A stretch of DNA of 10,303 bases from Muribaculaceae bacterium (GTDB lineage Bacteria; Bacteroidota; Bacteroidia; Bacteroidales; Muribaculaceae). The position numbers and the translations under genes were made by a program. A model generated the notes under the pieces. The model did not search any database and was not told the origin of the DNA. It worked only from the letters and a program-made list of their open reading frames with translations. Positions within the stretch are counted from its first letter, which is position 1; every line of letters starts with the position of its first letter. The stretch covers positions 1 to 10,303 of the forward strand of contig JAFLTK010000034.1 in NCBI GenBank assembly GCA_022511505.1. The letters run 5' to 3'. This document shows positions 1-6,826 of the stretch, in pieces.

Positions 1-62
1 GTTGTATTAAACCAATCATTATCACATTATCTTCAATCTGTCTATATAACAACGCCGGTTTT

Positions 63-93
63 GAAAAAGTTCACGCCATGGCGAAATTTTTTC
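63..93. terminator. candidate bidirectional terminator hairpin
   Basis: An A-run (64-68) and a T-run (87-92) flank the palindrome CGCCATGGCG (74-83). They can fold into a long hairpin: 63-71 pairs with 85-93 (one G-U pair), then a small internal bulge, then 74-76 with 81-83, closing a CATG loop. Either strand would end the stem in a run of U. It lies about 85 bp past the stop of the leftward hydrolase gene, so it could end that operon. It could also end a rightward gene lying left of the window. Pairing was worked out by eye and no folding energy was computed. Confidence 0.4.
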
Positions 94-146
94 ATTGGTA
101 GGATTAGGGCCGTCGGGGGTAACAATCTAAAGAAGGTGTCAATGCA

Positions 147-168
147 GGGATGCGATTCATCGCGTCCC
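147..168 (-). other. hairpin just downstream of the hydrolase gene
   Basis: This imperfect dyad begins 9 bp past the stop of the leftward metallo-hydrolase gene. On the minus strand GGGACGCGA pairs with TCGCATCCC with one C-A mismatch, closing a TGAA tetraloop. No T-run follows on either strand, so it is not a standard intrinsic terminator. It may instead block 3' exonucleases or form part of a two-hairpin end together with 63-93. Confidence 0.35.
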
Positions 169-176
169 CGCAGAAG

Positions 177-956
177 TCAATCGGAGGTGATGGAGATGGT
201 GAGGCCGTCGGTGGCGATTTGGACGCCGGGGGGAAGTGTTGGGGTGGTGTCGGCGTGTCGTCCCATGTCGTGACTGAGGTGGGTTAGGAAGGCGCGGCGT
301 GGTTTGAGTTGGTCGATGATGTCGAGGGCTTGGCGAAGGTTGAGATGGGAGATGTGTTCTTCGTGTCGCAAGGCGTTGAGTACCAACGTGTCGAGTCCGC
401 GAAGGCTTTTCATGGTCTCGGGGGGCATAGTCTTGCAGTCGGTGACGTAGGCGAGGGGTCCGAAACGGAAGCCGAGTATGGGCAACTTGTAGTGCAAGAC
501 CTCGACTGGGAGCACGGGGATGTCGCCGTCGACTGTGAATGGTTTGCCGGGCTCGATTGCGATGGTGTTGAACGTGGGTACGCCGGGGTAAAGGTGGCTT
601 GCAAAGGAGTAGGGCATGCGCTGTCGCTGGTCGTCGATGACGTCCTGACGCGCATAGAGAGGGAGGCCGCCGGGATGCTTGTAGCAGAATGGACGCAAGT
701 CATCAATGCCGCCTACATGGTCATAGTGGGTGTGGGTCAGCAGGACGGCGCTCAAGTTGGTGATGGGGTGCTCGAGGGCTTGGGCGCGGAAGTCGGGTCC
801 ACAGTCGATGAGTATCTGTCGCGAGTCGTCGAGGGTGAGAAGTGCCGATGAGCGGAGTCGCTTGTCGCGAGTGTCGGCCGATGTACATGTATGGCAGTCA
901 CAGTTTATTTGCGGAACACCCGTTGAGGTCCCTGTTCCGAGGAATGTGAGTTTCAT
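177..956 (-). CDS. PhnP-like metallo-beta-lactamase-fold hydrolase
   Basis: A 259-residue cytoplasmic protein with no signal peptide and the full MBL-fold metal site. HTHYDH at residues 75-80 gives H75, H77, D79 and H80. Later ligands are H155, D173 (YVTDC) and H226 (FLTHLSHDM). The N-terminus has a GTGTSTGVP loop followed by a Cys cluster (C19, C21, C24), which matches the structural zinc site of PhnP-type phosphodiesterases. Family knowledge suggests hydrolysis of a phosphodiester, possibly cyclic, but the real substrate cannot be read here and no phn genes are nearby. The ATG start overlaps the stop of the upstream lipoprotein gene as ATGA, a 4-bp overlap that indicates translational coupling. 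It is the last gene of the leftward operon. Fold assignment is firm; substrate is unknown. Confidence 0.92.
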   Translation of the reverse strand: MKLTFLGTGTSTGVPQINCDCHTCTSADTRDKRLRSSALLTLDDSRQILIDCGPDFRAQALEHPITNLSAVLLTHTHYDHVGGIDDLRPFCYKHPGGLPLYARQDVIDDQRQRMPYSFASHLYPGVPTFNTIAIEPGKPFTVDGDIPVLPVEVLHYKLPILGFRFGPLAYVTDCKTMPPETMKSLRGLDTLVLNALRHEEHISHLNLRQALDIIDQLKPRRAFLTHLSHDMGRHADTTPTLPPGVQIATDGLTISITSD

Positions 957-1876
957 CGTCGATAGTCAATTAGGATTCCGTCGCTGAAGATGAGATAGAT
1001 ACCGTTCTCGTAGGTCCAGATTTCGCGCACGGTGCTATAACCGGCTCGGCGGTCGATGTCGGTCGGTGCGCCGAGAGCGAGTCTGCACTCTTGGCGTGTC
1101 ATGCCGGGAGCCACCATGCCCCGGGCGATGAGGTCCCACGTCTTTTCTTCAATCTCGGGATAGCGGCGCCTTGGGTTGTCGAGGGCAAACTGTGTCTCGA
1201 AGCGACGCGAGCCGGCACCGCGCGATGCGGTCGATATGTAGAGCGAGCCGTTGCGCGCCGGGTCGACCGAAACGGTCGAGAAATCGATGCGCACGGGGTA
1301 GTCGCCCGTTCCCGGTGCAACGTTGGTGACGCGAACGGGAACATATTTTAGTCCGCCGATGACGTTGTCAAGGCTATCGCGCCAGATGGCGCTTGTTACC
1401 CATAGTTCGCGCCCGTTCAGTAGGGTTCGGGCGCTGTCAACCAGGTCGAGGTCAACGGTGAACGGTAGGTCTACCGGGCCCGAAGTCGTGGCGGCGGTGT
1501 AGGTTACGTCGTTTCCTGCCGGTGTTGAGAAGTGGAGGACGAGTTCGCCGGCACCGGTAATTGACGTCGAAGGGCGATTTCCTTTGTAGGTCAAGATGAT
1601 GCCGGTTTTGATGTCGGAGGCCGCGATGGCAGGGGGCGCGTAGACCATCGCGGCCTTTGAGTCGACAACGATAAAACGCTTGCCCGGCTTCCATGTTTCA
1701 ATGCTGTCGACTGGAAGCGACTGTATCAACAGCGCCTCGGGCGAAACGCTCGCGGCATCCTGTCGACGCACGTCGCCGGCGGTGATTTTGGGAGTACTCT
1801 CCACGCCCGTGAAGCAGCCCGCAAGCGACGTAGCGGCCGCGAGGGCTGTAGCGAGAGCGATAATTTTATTTTTCAA
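953..1876 (-). CDS. lipoprotein with BamE/SmpA-like C-terminal module
   Basis: A 307-residue predicted lipoprotein. The start is charged (MKNK), followed by an Ala/Leu-rich stretch and the lipobox LAGC, with acylated Cys at residue 21. Residues 30-240 look beta-rich and I recognise no family. The last ~55 residues (from GMVAPGMTRQECRLALGAP at about 253) resemble the SmpA/OmlA/BamE-type fold: a GMT..E...LG.P helix-turn, then short strands ending in YLIFSDGILIDYRR. The start codon is TTG (1874-1876), chosen because it opens directly onto the signal peptide and no ATG lies nearby. It lies inside the last codons of the peptidase gene (11-bp overlap), and no Shine-Dalgarno is visible. A role in envelope assembly or anchoring is possible but is inference only. 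Export is likely; function is unknown. Confidence 0.85.
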   Translation of the reverse strand: MKNKIIALATALAAATSLAGCFTGVESTPKITAGDVRRQDAASVSPEALLIQSLPVDSIETWKPGKRFIVVDSKAAMVYAPPAIAASDIKTGIILTYKGNRPSTSITGAGELVLHFSTPAGNDVTYTAATTSGPVDLPFTVDLDLVDSARTLLNGRELWVTSAIWRDSLDNVIGGLKYVPVRVTNVAPGTGDYPVRIDFSTVSVDPARNGSLYISTASRGAGSRRFETQFALDNPRRRYPEIEEKTWDLIARGMVAPGMTRQECRLALGAPTDIDRRAGYSTVREIWTYENGIYLIFSDGILIDYRR

Positions 1877-3998
1877 TAGGAGAGCGGTTGATGTTGTTGA
1901 AAATAAACGAGTAAATGTCGGTATACTCGTCGATTACCTTTGAAACCGGCTTGCCGGCGCCGTGTCCCGCGTTTGAGTCGATTCTGATGAGTTTTGGAGC
2001 CGTCCCGGTGTCGGCGGCTTGTAGTGTAGCGGCATATTTGAACGAGTGGGCCGGGACGACGCGGTCATCGTGGTCGGCTGTTGTGACCATAATAGCGGGG
2101 TAAGGCACTGAGCCGCCGCTCTTGATGTTGTGGAGGGGCGAGTAGGAGAGCAGATAGGCGGCCATCTCGGGGCTGTCGGCGCTTGTGCCATAGTCTGACG
2201 CCCAGTTCCATCCGATTGTGAAGAGGTGATAGCGCATCATGTCCATGACGCCCACGCGCGGAATGGCAACACGGAAGAGGTCGGGGCGCAAGTTGACGGT
2301 GGCGCCAACGAGGAGTCCGCCATTGCTGCCGCCCTCGATGGTCATCAATTCGGGCTTAGTCCAACCTTGGCCAATCATGTACTCGGCCGCGGCGATGAAG
2401 TCGTTGAACACGTTCATCTTGTTTTGCTTGATGCCTTGGGCGTGCCACTCCTCGCCATATTCCGAGCCGCCGCGCAAGTTGGCCTGGGCATAGATGCCGC
2501 CGTTTTCGAGCCACACCATGCGCGAGGGGTTGAACGATGGCGTCAGCGAGATGTTGAAACCGCCGTAACCGTAGAGATAGACCGGGTTGTTACCGTCGCG
2601 AGCAAGCCCTTTCTTGTAGGTGAGGAACATGGGAATCATTGTACCGTCGGCCGAGGGATAGAAGACTTGCTCGGTGACATAGTCGTCAAAGTTTACACCC
2701 TCAATCTCGGGGCGGAAGACGAGCGTTGTCGAGCCGGTGGCCGGGTTAATTGAGTAGATTGACGAGGGTGCGGTAAACGAGGTGAACGTCATGAATGCCT
2801 CGTCGGGGTAACGCTTTGATGACGAGATGGATACCGAGCCGATACCGGGGAGCGACACGGTGCCGAGATTAGAACCCGCGAGGTCGGCGATTTTGACGAG
2901 CGAGGCGGCGTCTTTCTCATAGTTAAGCAGCAGGCGCTCGCCGGCCATTGATACCGAGGCAAGCACGGCGTCGGTGCTCTCGGGAACTATTTCCTGCCAA
3001 TTTTCAAGAGTCGGGTTTGCTAAGTCGAGCGCCATCAGGCGATTGCGCGGGGCGCCCATCGACGTCAGCAGATAGAGTTTGCCTCCGGCCTCGCCAATGA
3101 TGTTGATGGGGTAGTCCTGGCCGGAGATGATTTGCTGAACGGGAGCATCGGTCGTTTCAAGGCTCTTGATGGCGAGCGAACTGCCGATACCCTCGCCTCC
3201 GCCGATAATGAGCAGGTAGGGGAGACCCTCGGGAACGTAGGCGCTGTGGAAGTGGAGCGGCTGGTCGGGGTCGGCAAAGGCGAGAGTGTCGTCACTTTGC
3301 GGTGTGCCGAGGCGGTGGTAATAAATATTGTGGCCGGTGTTGGCGGCGGTGAAGTCACGTCCGCCATCGGGGCGAGGATATGCGCTGTAGAAAAAGCCGT
3401 CGCCGTGCCATTGGGCGTCGGTAAATTTGGCCCATTCGATATGGTCTTCCAATAAGCGTCCGGTGGCTGTTTCCATGACATAAATCTCGGTCCAGTCGCT
3501 ACCGCTGCGGCTAATGGTTATAGCCGTATATTTGCCGTCGGGCGACTGGAACAACCCGGTGAGGGCTACGGTGCCGTCTTCGCTGAGTTTGTTCGGGTCA
3601 AAGAAGACAGTTTCGTTGTCGCCGTCGATGACCATGATAACCGATTGGTTTTTCAGGCCATCGTTTACGCTTTGGTAGACGCGGCCATCGTTTCCACGCC
3701 AGGGCGCACCGCGCTTGGCGAAGTTGTTTAACATAGCGATGCGGTCGCGGAGGGCCGAGCGAAACGGGATTGCATCGAGGTAACTGCGAGTCAACTTATT
3801 CTCGTCGGCAACCCACCGGCGGGTAGCCGGCGCGTTCTCATCTTCGAGACCACGGTAGGGGTCGGGAACCGTGATGCCAAAGTAGGTGTCGACAGTGTCG
3901 ACACGTGCCGGCGAGGGGTACTGCAAGCCGTCGGCCGCATTTATAACCGGAGGGATTACGAGAGCCATTGCGAGAGATAGATATAGATTCCTACACAT
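1866..3998 (-). CDS. exported prolyl oligopeptidase (peptidase family S9A)
   Basis: A 710-residue serine peptidase that cuts short peptides after proline. Residues 1-21 are a probable Sec signal peptide ending VINA, so it should act in the periplasm or outside the cell. The mature N-terminus has the family pattern VPDPYRGLED (44-53). Residues ~80-440 form the beta-propeller lid that limits substrate size. The catalytic alpha/beta-hydrolase part follows, with nucleophile S558 in EGGSNGG, D644 in DHDDRVVP (R646 matches the substrate-binding Arg) and H679 in AGHGAGKP. The spacing of the triad and the total length are almost those of the well-studied mammalian enzyme, so it looks intact and active. 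It is the first gene of the leftward operon; its 3' end overlaps the lipoprotein start. Related exported enzymes are known in other Bacteroidetes. Confidence 0.95.
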   Translation of the reverse strand: MCRNLYLSLAMALVIPPVINAADGLQYPSPARVDTVDTYFGITVPDPYRGLEDENAPATRRWVADENKLTRSYLDAIPFRSALRDRIAMLNNFAKRGAPWRGNDGRVYQSVNDGLKNQSVIMVIDGDNETVFFDPNKLSEDGTVALTGLFQSPDGKYTAITISRSGSDWTEIYVMETATGRLLEDHIEWAKFTDAQWHGDGFFYSAYPRPDGGRDFTAANTGHNIYYHRLGTPQSDDTLAFADPDQPLHFHSAYVPEGLPYLLIIGGGEGIGSSLAIKSLETTDAPVQQIISGQDYPINIIGEAGGKLYLLTSMGAPRNRLMALDLANPTLENWQEIVPESTDAVLASVSMAGERLLLNYEKDAASLVKIADLAGSNLGTVSLPGIGSVSISSSKRYPDEAFMTFTSFTAPSSIYSINPATGSTTLVFRPEIEGVNFDDYVTEQVFYPSADGTMIPMFLTYKKGLARDGNNPVYLYGYGGFNISLTPSFNPSRMVWLENGGIYAQANLRGGSEYGEEWHAQGIKQNKMNVFNDFIAAAEYMIGQGWTKPELMTIEGGSNGGLLVGATVNLRPDLFRVAIPRVGVMDMMRYHLFTIGWNWASDYGTSADSPEMAAYLLSYSPLHNIKSGGSVPYPAIMVTTADHDDRVVPAHSFKYAATLQAADTGTAPKLIRIDSNAGHGAGKPVSKVIDEYTDIYSFIFNNINRSPIEK

Positions 3999-4041
3999 AT
4001 TTTAATATTGCATGTTGCTTTATAAACGAACAAATAAAGCA

Positions 4042-4075
4042 CAAAATTACAATAAATTCGCCAAAAAACCGCCAA
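4042..4075 (-). promoter_or_regulatory. probable Bacteroidetes promoter for the peptidase operon
   Basis: On the minus strand a perfect TAATTTTG (-7 form TAnnTTTG) lies at 4049-4042. The nearest upstream TTG (4075-4073) is 23 bp away, slightly beyond the usual 19-21 bp, so the -33 match is weak. Transcription would start near 4036, leaving a leader of about 37 nt before the ATG at 3998. Confidence 0.45.
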
Positions 4076-4110
4076 TATTGTTTGGATTGGTCAAAATTGA
4101 AGACCGGGAT

Positions 4111-4141
4111 TTTGTACTTTCATAAAATTATGTTAATTTTG
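4111..4141 (+). promoter_or_regulatory. Bacteroidetes-type promoter of the OmpA-family gene
   Basis: TTTG (4111-4114), a 19-bp spacer, then TAATTTTG (4134-4141) match the -33/-7 consensus of the Bacteroidetes primary sigma factor. The predicted start of transcription is near 4147, leaving an unusually long leader of about 190 nt before the ATG at 4338. Confidence 0.7.
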
Positions 4142-4146
4142 CAACG

Positions 4147-4337
4147 AAATTTTGCGCATCGCGAGATAGCGGCAAAATTTTTAAGAAACGTTTCAACTTT
4201 ATCGGCCGTAAGATTGTTGATTGGATATAAAAACAAAAAAACATCAACAATTCTAAATTAACGGAGAAATTAAACAATTTTTAAACTGACGATTTCCGCT
4301 GAGGGATGAGTCTACAAACAAGTTAAAATTTAAGAAT
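4147..4337 (+). promoter_or_regulatory. structured 5' leader of the OmpA-family gene
   Basis: Most of the 339-bp gap 3999-4337 is AT-rich, non-coding leader. Two inverted repeats are visible. The first sits at the predicted RNA 5' end: AAATTTTGC (4147-4155) pairs with GCAAAATTT (4172-4180), and inside it CGC (4160-4162) pairs with GCG (4169-4171). It is followed by T's, so it could also attenuate transcription. The second pairs ATTGTTGA (4213-4220) with TCAACAAT (4244-4251) around an A-rich 23-nt loop. The start codon region is A-rich (AAAATTTAAGAAT) with no Shine-Dalgarno, as is normal in this phylum. In E. coli a 5' stem-loop in the ompA leader stabilises the mRNA; a similar role here is inference. 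Confidence 0.5.
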
Positions 4338-5480
4338 ATGAAAAAATTAGCCATCCTCGCTATTGCCTCGATGGGCGTTCTGGCAGCAAATGCTCAGACT
4401 ACAGCGATCGAAAAAACTAATTTCGGTTCAAATTGGTCAATTGGTCTTGACGGTGGTGTAACCACCCCTCTGACCCACCATGCGTTCTTTGGTTCAATGC
4501 GCGGAACTGCCGGCCTTCACATCGGCAAGCAGATTTCTCCCGTCTTTGGCGTAGGAGTTGAAAGCGCTTTTGGTGTAAACACTTCTTCATGGTATGGTCC
4601 TCACTCGACAACCGCATTTGACAATTCGTATGTAGGTGCCTACGGTGCAGTAAATCTTTTCAACCTCTTTGGCGGTTACAACTGTGGCACTCGTCCCTTT
4701 GACATCGAGGCAGTTCTCGGTGCAGGCTGGGGTCACGAATACCGTAGCAAAAACCCCGACTGGAACTATTTTGCTACCAAAGCCGGTCTTAATTTTAACT
4801 TCAACGTCAGCAACAAGGTGACTATCTCGCTCAAGCCCTCAGTCGTTTGGAATATGAGCGACGCCGATGTTGCCAAGACTTCAGCCGCTTACAACGCAAA
4901 CCACGCTACTTTCAACTGCCAGGTTGGCCTTACCTACAAGTTTGGCAACGGCTTCAAGTGTGTGGAAGTTATCGACCCCGCCATTGTTATGGCTCTCAAT
5001 GCACAGGTTAACAACCTCCGCGGTCAACTCGATGAGACCAACGCCGCTCTCGCCGCTTCAATGGCAGCCAACGCCGCTCTCGACGCTCAGCTCCAGGATT
5101 GCCTCAACCGTCCCGCTCCTGCTCCCACTGTGATTAAGGAAACCAACAACCAACTCAACAGCGTTCGCTTTGTCTTCTTCAAGATTGGTTCTTCAGTAAT
5201 CACTGCCGACCAGCAGCCCAATGTTGAGATGATTGCCGCTTACCTCAAGAATCACCCCAAAGCAACTGTTGAAATCAAGGGTTATGCTTCGGCCGATGGT
5301 CCCGCTGACATCAACGAACGTCTTGCCGCTGCTCGCGCCGAGTCAGTTAAGAATGCTCTCATCACCAAATATAAAGTTGATCCCAAACGCATCGTAGCCA
5401 AGGGCGAAGGTATCGGCCACATGTTTGACGAAGAGTCTTGGAACCGCGTTTCAATCTGCACAATTGAAAATCCCGAATAA
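4338..5480 (+). CDS. OmpA-family outer-membrane protein
   Basis: A 380-residue outer-membrane protein. Signal peptide residues 1-19 (MKKLAILAIA...ANA) would be cleaved before Q20. Residues ~28-205 have alternating aromatic/glycine strands of a small beta-barrel, ending near VGLTYKFG. Residues ~214-256 form an Ala/Asn/Leu-rich heptad helix, then a Pro-rich hinge (259-263). The OmpA C-terminal peptidoglycan-binding domain runs from ~275 to 377 (FVFFKIGSS, GYASADG, NERLAAARAESV, KGEGI). R333 matches the peptidoglycan-binding Arg, but the usual Asp position (E. coli D271) appears to be S318, with D320 two residues on. The product likely tethers the outer membrane to the cell wall and may be abundant. 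It is monocistronic, with its own promoter, a long leader and a strong terminator. Confidence 0.93.
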   Translation: MKKLAILAIASMGVLAANAQTTAIEKTNFGSNWSIGLDGGVTTPLTHHAFFGSMRGTAGLHIGKQISPVFGVGVESAFGVNTSSWYGPHSTTAFDNSYVGAYGAVNLFNLFGGYNCGTRPFDIEAVLGAGWGHEYRSKNPDWNYFATKAGLNFNFNVSNKVTISLKPSVVWNMSDADVAKTSAAYNANHATFNCQVGLTYKFGNGFKCVEVIDPAIVMALNAQVNNLRGQLDETNAALAASMAANAALDAQLQDCLNRPAPAPTVIKETNNQLNSVRFVFFKIGSSVITADQQPNVEMIAAYLKNHPKATVEIKGYASADGPADINERLAAARAESVKNALITKYKVDPKRIVAKGEGIGHMFDEESWNRVSICTIENPE

Positions 5481-5500
5481 TCAGGTTTTAACGACCATAT

Positions 5501-5537
5501 AAATCGAGGGTGCCTCAAGCCGAGGCACCCTCGATTT
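5501..5537. terminator. strong bidirectional terminator
   Basis: A perfect 16-bp inverted repeat: AAATCGAGGGTGCCTC (5501-5516) and its exact complement (5522-5537) around the 5-nt loop AAGCC. It starts 20 bp after the OmpA-family stop. The stem ends in TTT on one side and AAA on the other, so it can end the rightward gene and also the leftward channel operon that converges on it. Confidence 0.85.
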
Positions 5538-5560
5538 ATGTTATGGAAGATATTTAGAGC

Positions 5561-5633
5561 TCTATTAGCTTGCTTATATAGCTTTATTAGCTTATATAGC
5601 TCTATTAGCCTTTATAGCCTTTTATAGTCTTTT
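5561..5633. repeat. degenerate 9-bp tandem repeat, TTATATAGC-like
   Basis: The stretch is built from variants of one nine-base unit. TCTATTAGC (5561-5569) is followed, after TTGC, by TTATATAGC, TTTATTAGC, TTATATAGC and TCTATTAGC back to back (5574-5609). Looser copies TTTATAGCCT and TTTATAGTCT follow (5611-5630). Taken in pairs it is an 18-bp repeat, with 5574-5591 and 5592-5609 differing at one base. It lies between convergent genes, in what would be the 3' untranslated region of the leftward channel mRNA. It is not a CRISPR array or a known insertion end. It probably arose by slippage; any function is unknown. Confidence 0.75.
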
Positions 5634-5701
5634 GCGTGGAAATCGTCACCTCCTCTAAATTGTACAGGAGTTTTTCATACCGGTAGTTGAGATGGCGATG
5701 G

Positions 5702-6823
5702 TTAGTTGCGGGAAAGGTGGACGTCCATTTGGGGGAAGGGGAAGGAGAAGCCGTGGGTGGGCAACTCGGTGTAGAAGCGCTCGTTGAAATGGAAGAAGAC
5801 GGGCCAGTAGTCGGGGGTGCGCACCCATGCGCGGATTGTCAAGTCAATGCTACTGCTTGCCATGCTGCCGAGGAAGACAGTGGGCGAGCAGTCGATTTTG
5901 GGGACGAGCACTTTGTTTTTGAGACGGTCGGTCTCGGCAAAGACATCGGTCTCGGCAAAGACATCGGTTTTGGCCTCGGTTTTGGCGCGGAATGGATGGA
6001 AGAAACGCCACAGGCGACCGTGCTTTTTCTCGGGCTCGGGATTGGCCTCGGCTTCGAGCTTTTCTTGCTCAAGACGGTCGCGGCGGTCGTCCTCGAGATA
6101 CTGCTTGACGATGCGGTCGTCCTCGTCAATCATTTTGAGGATTACCTCGCGAGCAGCCTGAAAGTTGTCGCCGTAACTAAGGCTGACGGTCCACTCGATG
6201 CGTCGGTATTCTTCACGCGACCAGTTGTTGATGCTCCCGGTCGACAGACCGCCGTTGGGGATGATGATAGATTTGTTGTCGGTAGTAGATATGATAGTGC
6301 TGAAAATCTGTATCTCGGTGACAAAACCTGCATAGCCTTGCGCCTCGATATAATCACCTATCTTATATGGCTTTAACAAGAGAATGAGCACGCCGCCGGC
6401 AAAGTTCTGGAGAGTGCCGCTGAGGGCCATGCCGATTGCCACACCGGCCGATGCAAACAGCGCCAGGAATGAACTTGTTTCGATGCCAAGGATACCGATT
6501 ACGGTGACTATCAAGATGAAATAGAGCACCATGCGGACGAGGCTTAGGATGAACGTGCTCAGCGAGCGATCGACATCACGCTTGACAAGGATGCCAAGCG
6601 TGATGTTGTATATCTTCTTAATAATGAATTTGCCGACGTAGAAGACGAAGATGGCAATGACGAGCGATGCAGCAAATGACAGCATCGTTTGCACAACCTT
6701 GCTGATAATGTCGTCGAGCGACATGTCAGAGAGCAACCGCAGTTCCTCGCCGGGTGTAGGGACAGAGTCGGCGGGAGCGGCAGCGTCGGGCGTGGGAGTC
6801 AGTCCGGGAATCTGTAGTAACAT
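5702..6823 (-). CDS. MscS-family mechanosensitive ion channel with charged insert
   Basis: A 373-residue small-conductance mechanosensitive channel, likely in the inner membrane, which releases solutes when turgor rises. A Pro/Ala-rich N-terminus (1-30) precedes membrane helices at ~46-66, ~90-112 and the pore helix ~117-150 (Gly/Ala-rich, ASAGVAIGMALSGTLQNF). Then come PYKIGDYIE (152-160), the beta domain (IIIPNGGL at 186-193), and a C-terminal domain ending in GFSFPFPQMDVHL. Between IDEDDRIV (~232-239) and TVFLGSM (~315) sits an insert of about 65-70 residues, rich in Glu, Lys and Arg, holding a DVFAET duplication (287-298); it explains the extra length over E. coli MscS (286 aa). The gene starts 3 bp after the stop of the clostripain-family gene, so the two form an operon. 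Confidence 0.93.
   Translation of the reverse strand: MLLQIPGLTPTPDAAAPADSVPTPGEELRLLSDMSLDDIISKVVQTMLSFAASLVIAIFVFYVGKFIIKKIYNITLGILVKRDVDRSLSTFILSLVRMVLYFILIVTVIGILGIETSSFLALFASAGVAIGMALSGTLQNFAGGVLILLLKPYKIGDYIEAQGYAGFVTEIQIFSTIISTTDNKSIIIPNGGLSTGSINNWSREEYRRIEWTVSLSYGDNFQAAREVILKMIDEDDRIVKQYLEDDRRDRLEQEKLEAEANPEPEKKHGRLWRFFHPFRAKTEAKTDVFAETDVFAETDRLKNKVLVPKIDCSPTVFLGSMASSSIDLTIRAWVRTPDYWPVFFHFNERFYTELPTHGFSFPFPQMDVHLSRN
5928..5968. repeat. perfect 18-bp tandem duplication inside the channel gene
   Basis: The 18-bp unit GGTCTCGGCAAAGACATC occurs twice with no gap (5930-5947 and 5948-5965), and the periodicity extends a few bases on each side (5928-5968). It keeps frame and encodes the six-residue repeat seen as DVFAETDVFAETD in the MscS insert. 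Degenerate related sequence follows (GGTTTTGGCCTC...). Identity of the copies suggests recent slippage, so copy number may vary between strains. Confidence 0.9.
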
Positions 6824-6826
6824 AGG

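Noticed and set aside
61..273. 70-residue rightward frame at the left edge
   Set aside because: It runs antisense into the hydrolase gene, has no family resemblance, and covers two hairpins.
309..851. 180-residue rightward frame
   Set aside because: Antisense shadow of the metallo-hydrolase, whose motifs are complete on the other strand; GC-rich codons leave few antisense stops.
2226..2753. 175-residue rightward frame
   Set aside because: Antisense shadow of the prolyl oligopeptidase catalytic domain.
3968..4261. 97-residue rightward frame in the gap before the OmpA-family gene
   Set aside because: It spans both divergent promoters and the leader hairpins, is AT-rich with no recognisable domain, and overlaps the peptidase start.
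5561..5633. Possible CRISPR array
   Set aside because: Units are 9-18 bp, contiguous and without spacers, and there are no cas genes in the window.
5646..5654. AGGAGGTGA on the minus strand, a perfect Shine-Dalgarno
   Set aside because: No start codon follows at a suitable distance, and genes here do not use Shine-Dalgarno sites; likely chance.
5651..5673. CTCCT...AGGAG followed by TTTTT, a possible second rightward terminator
   Set aside because: Only a 5-bp stem with an 11-nt loop, and it lies 150 bp past a much stronger terminator.
5687..6376. 229-residue rightward frame
   Set aside because: Antisense to the MscS channel gene; its GLGKDIGLGKDIG repeat is just the antisense reading of the 18-bp duplication.
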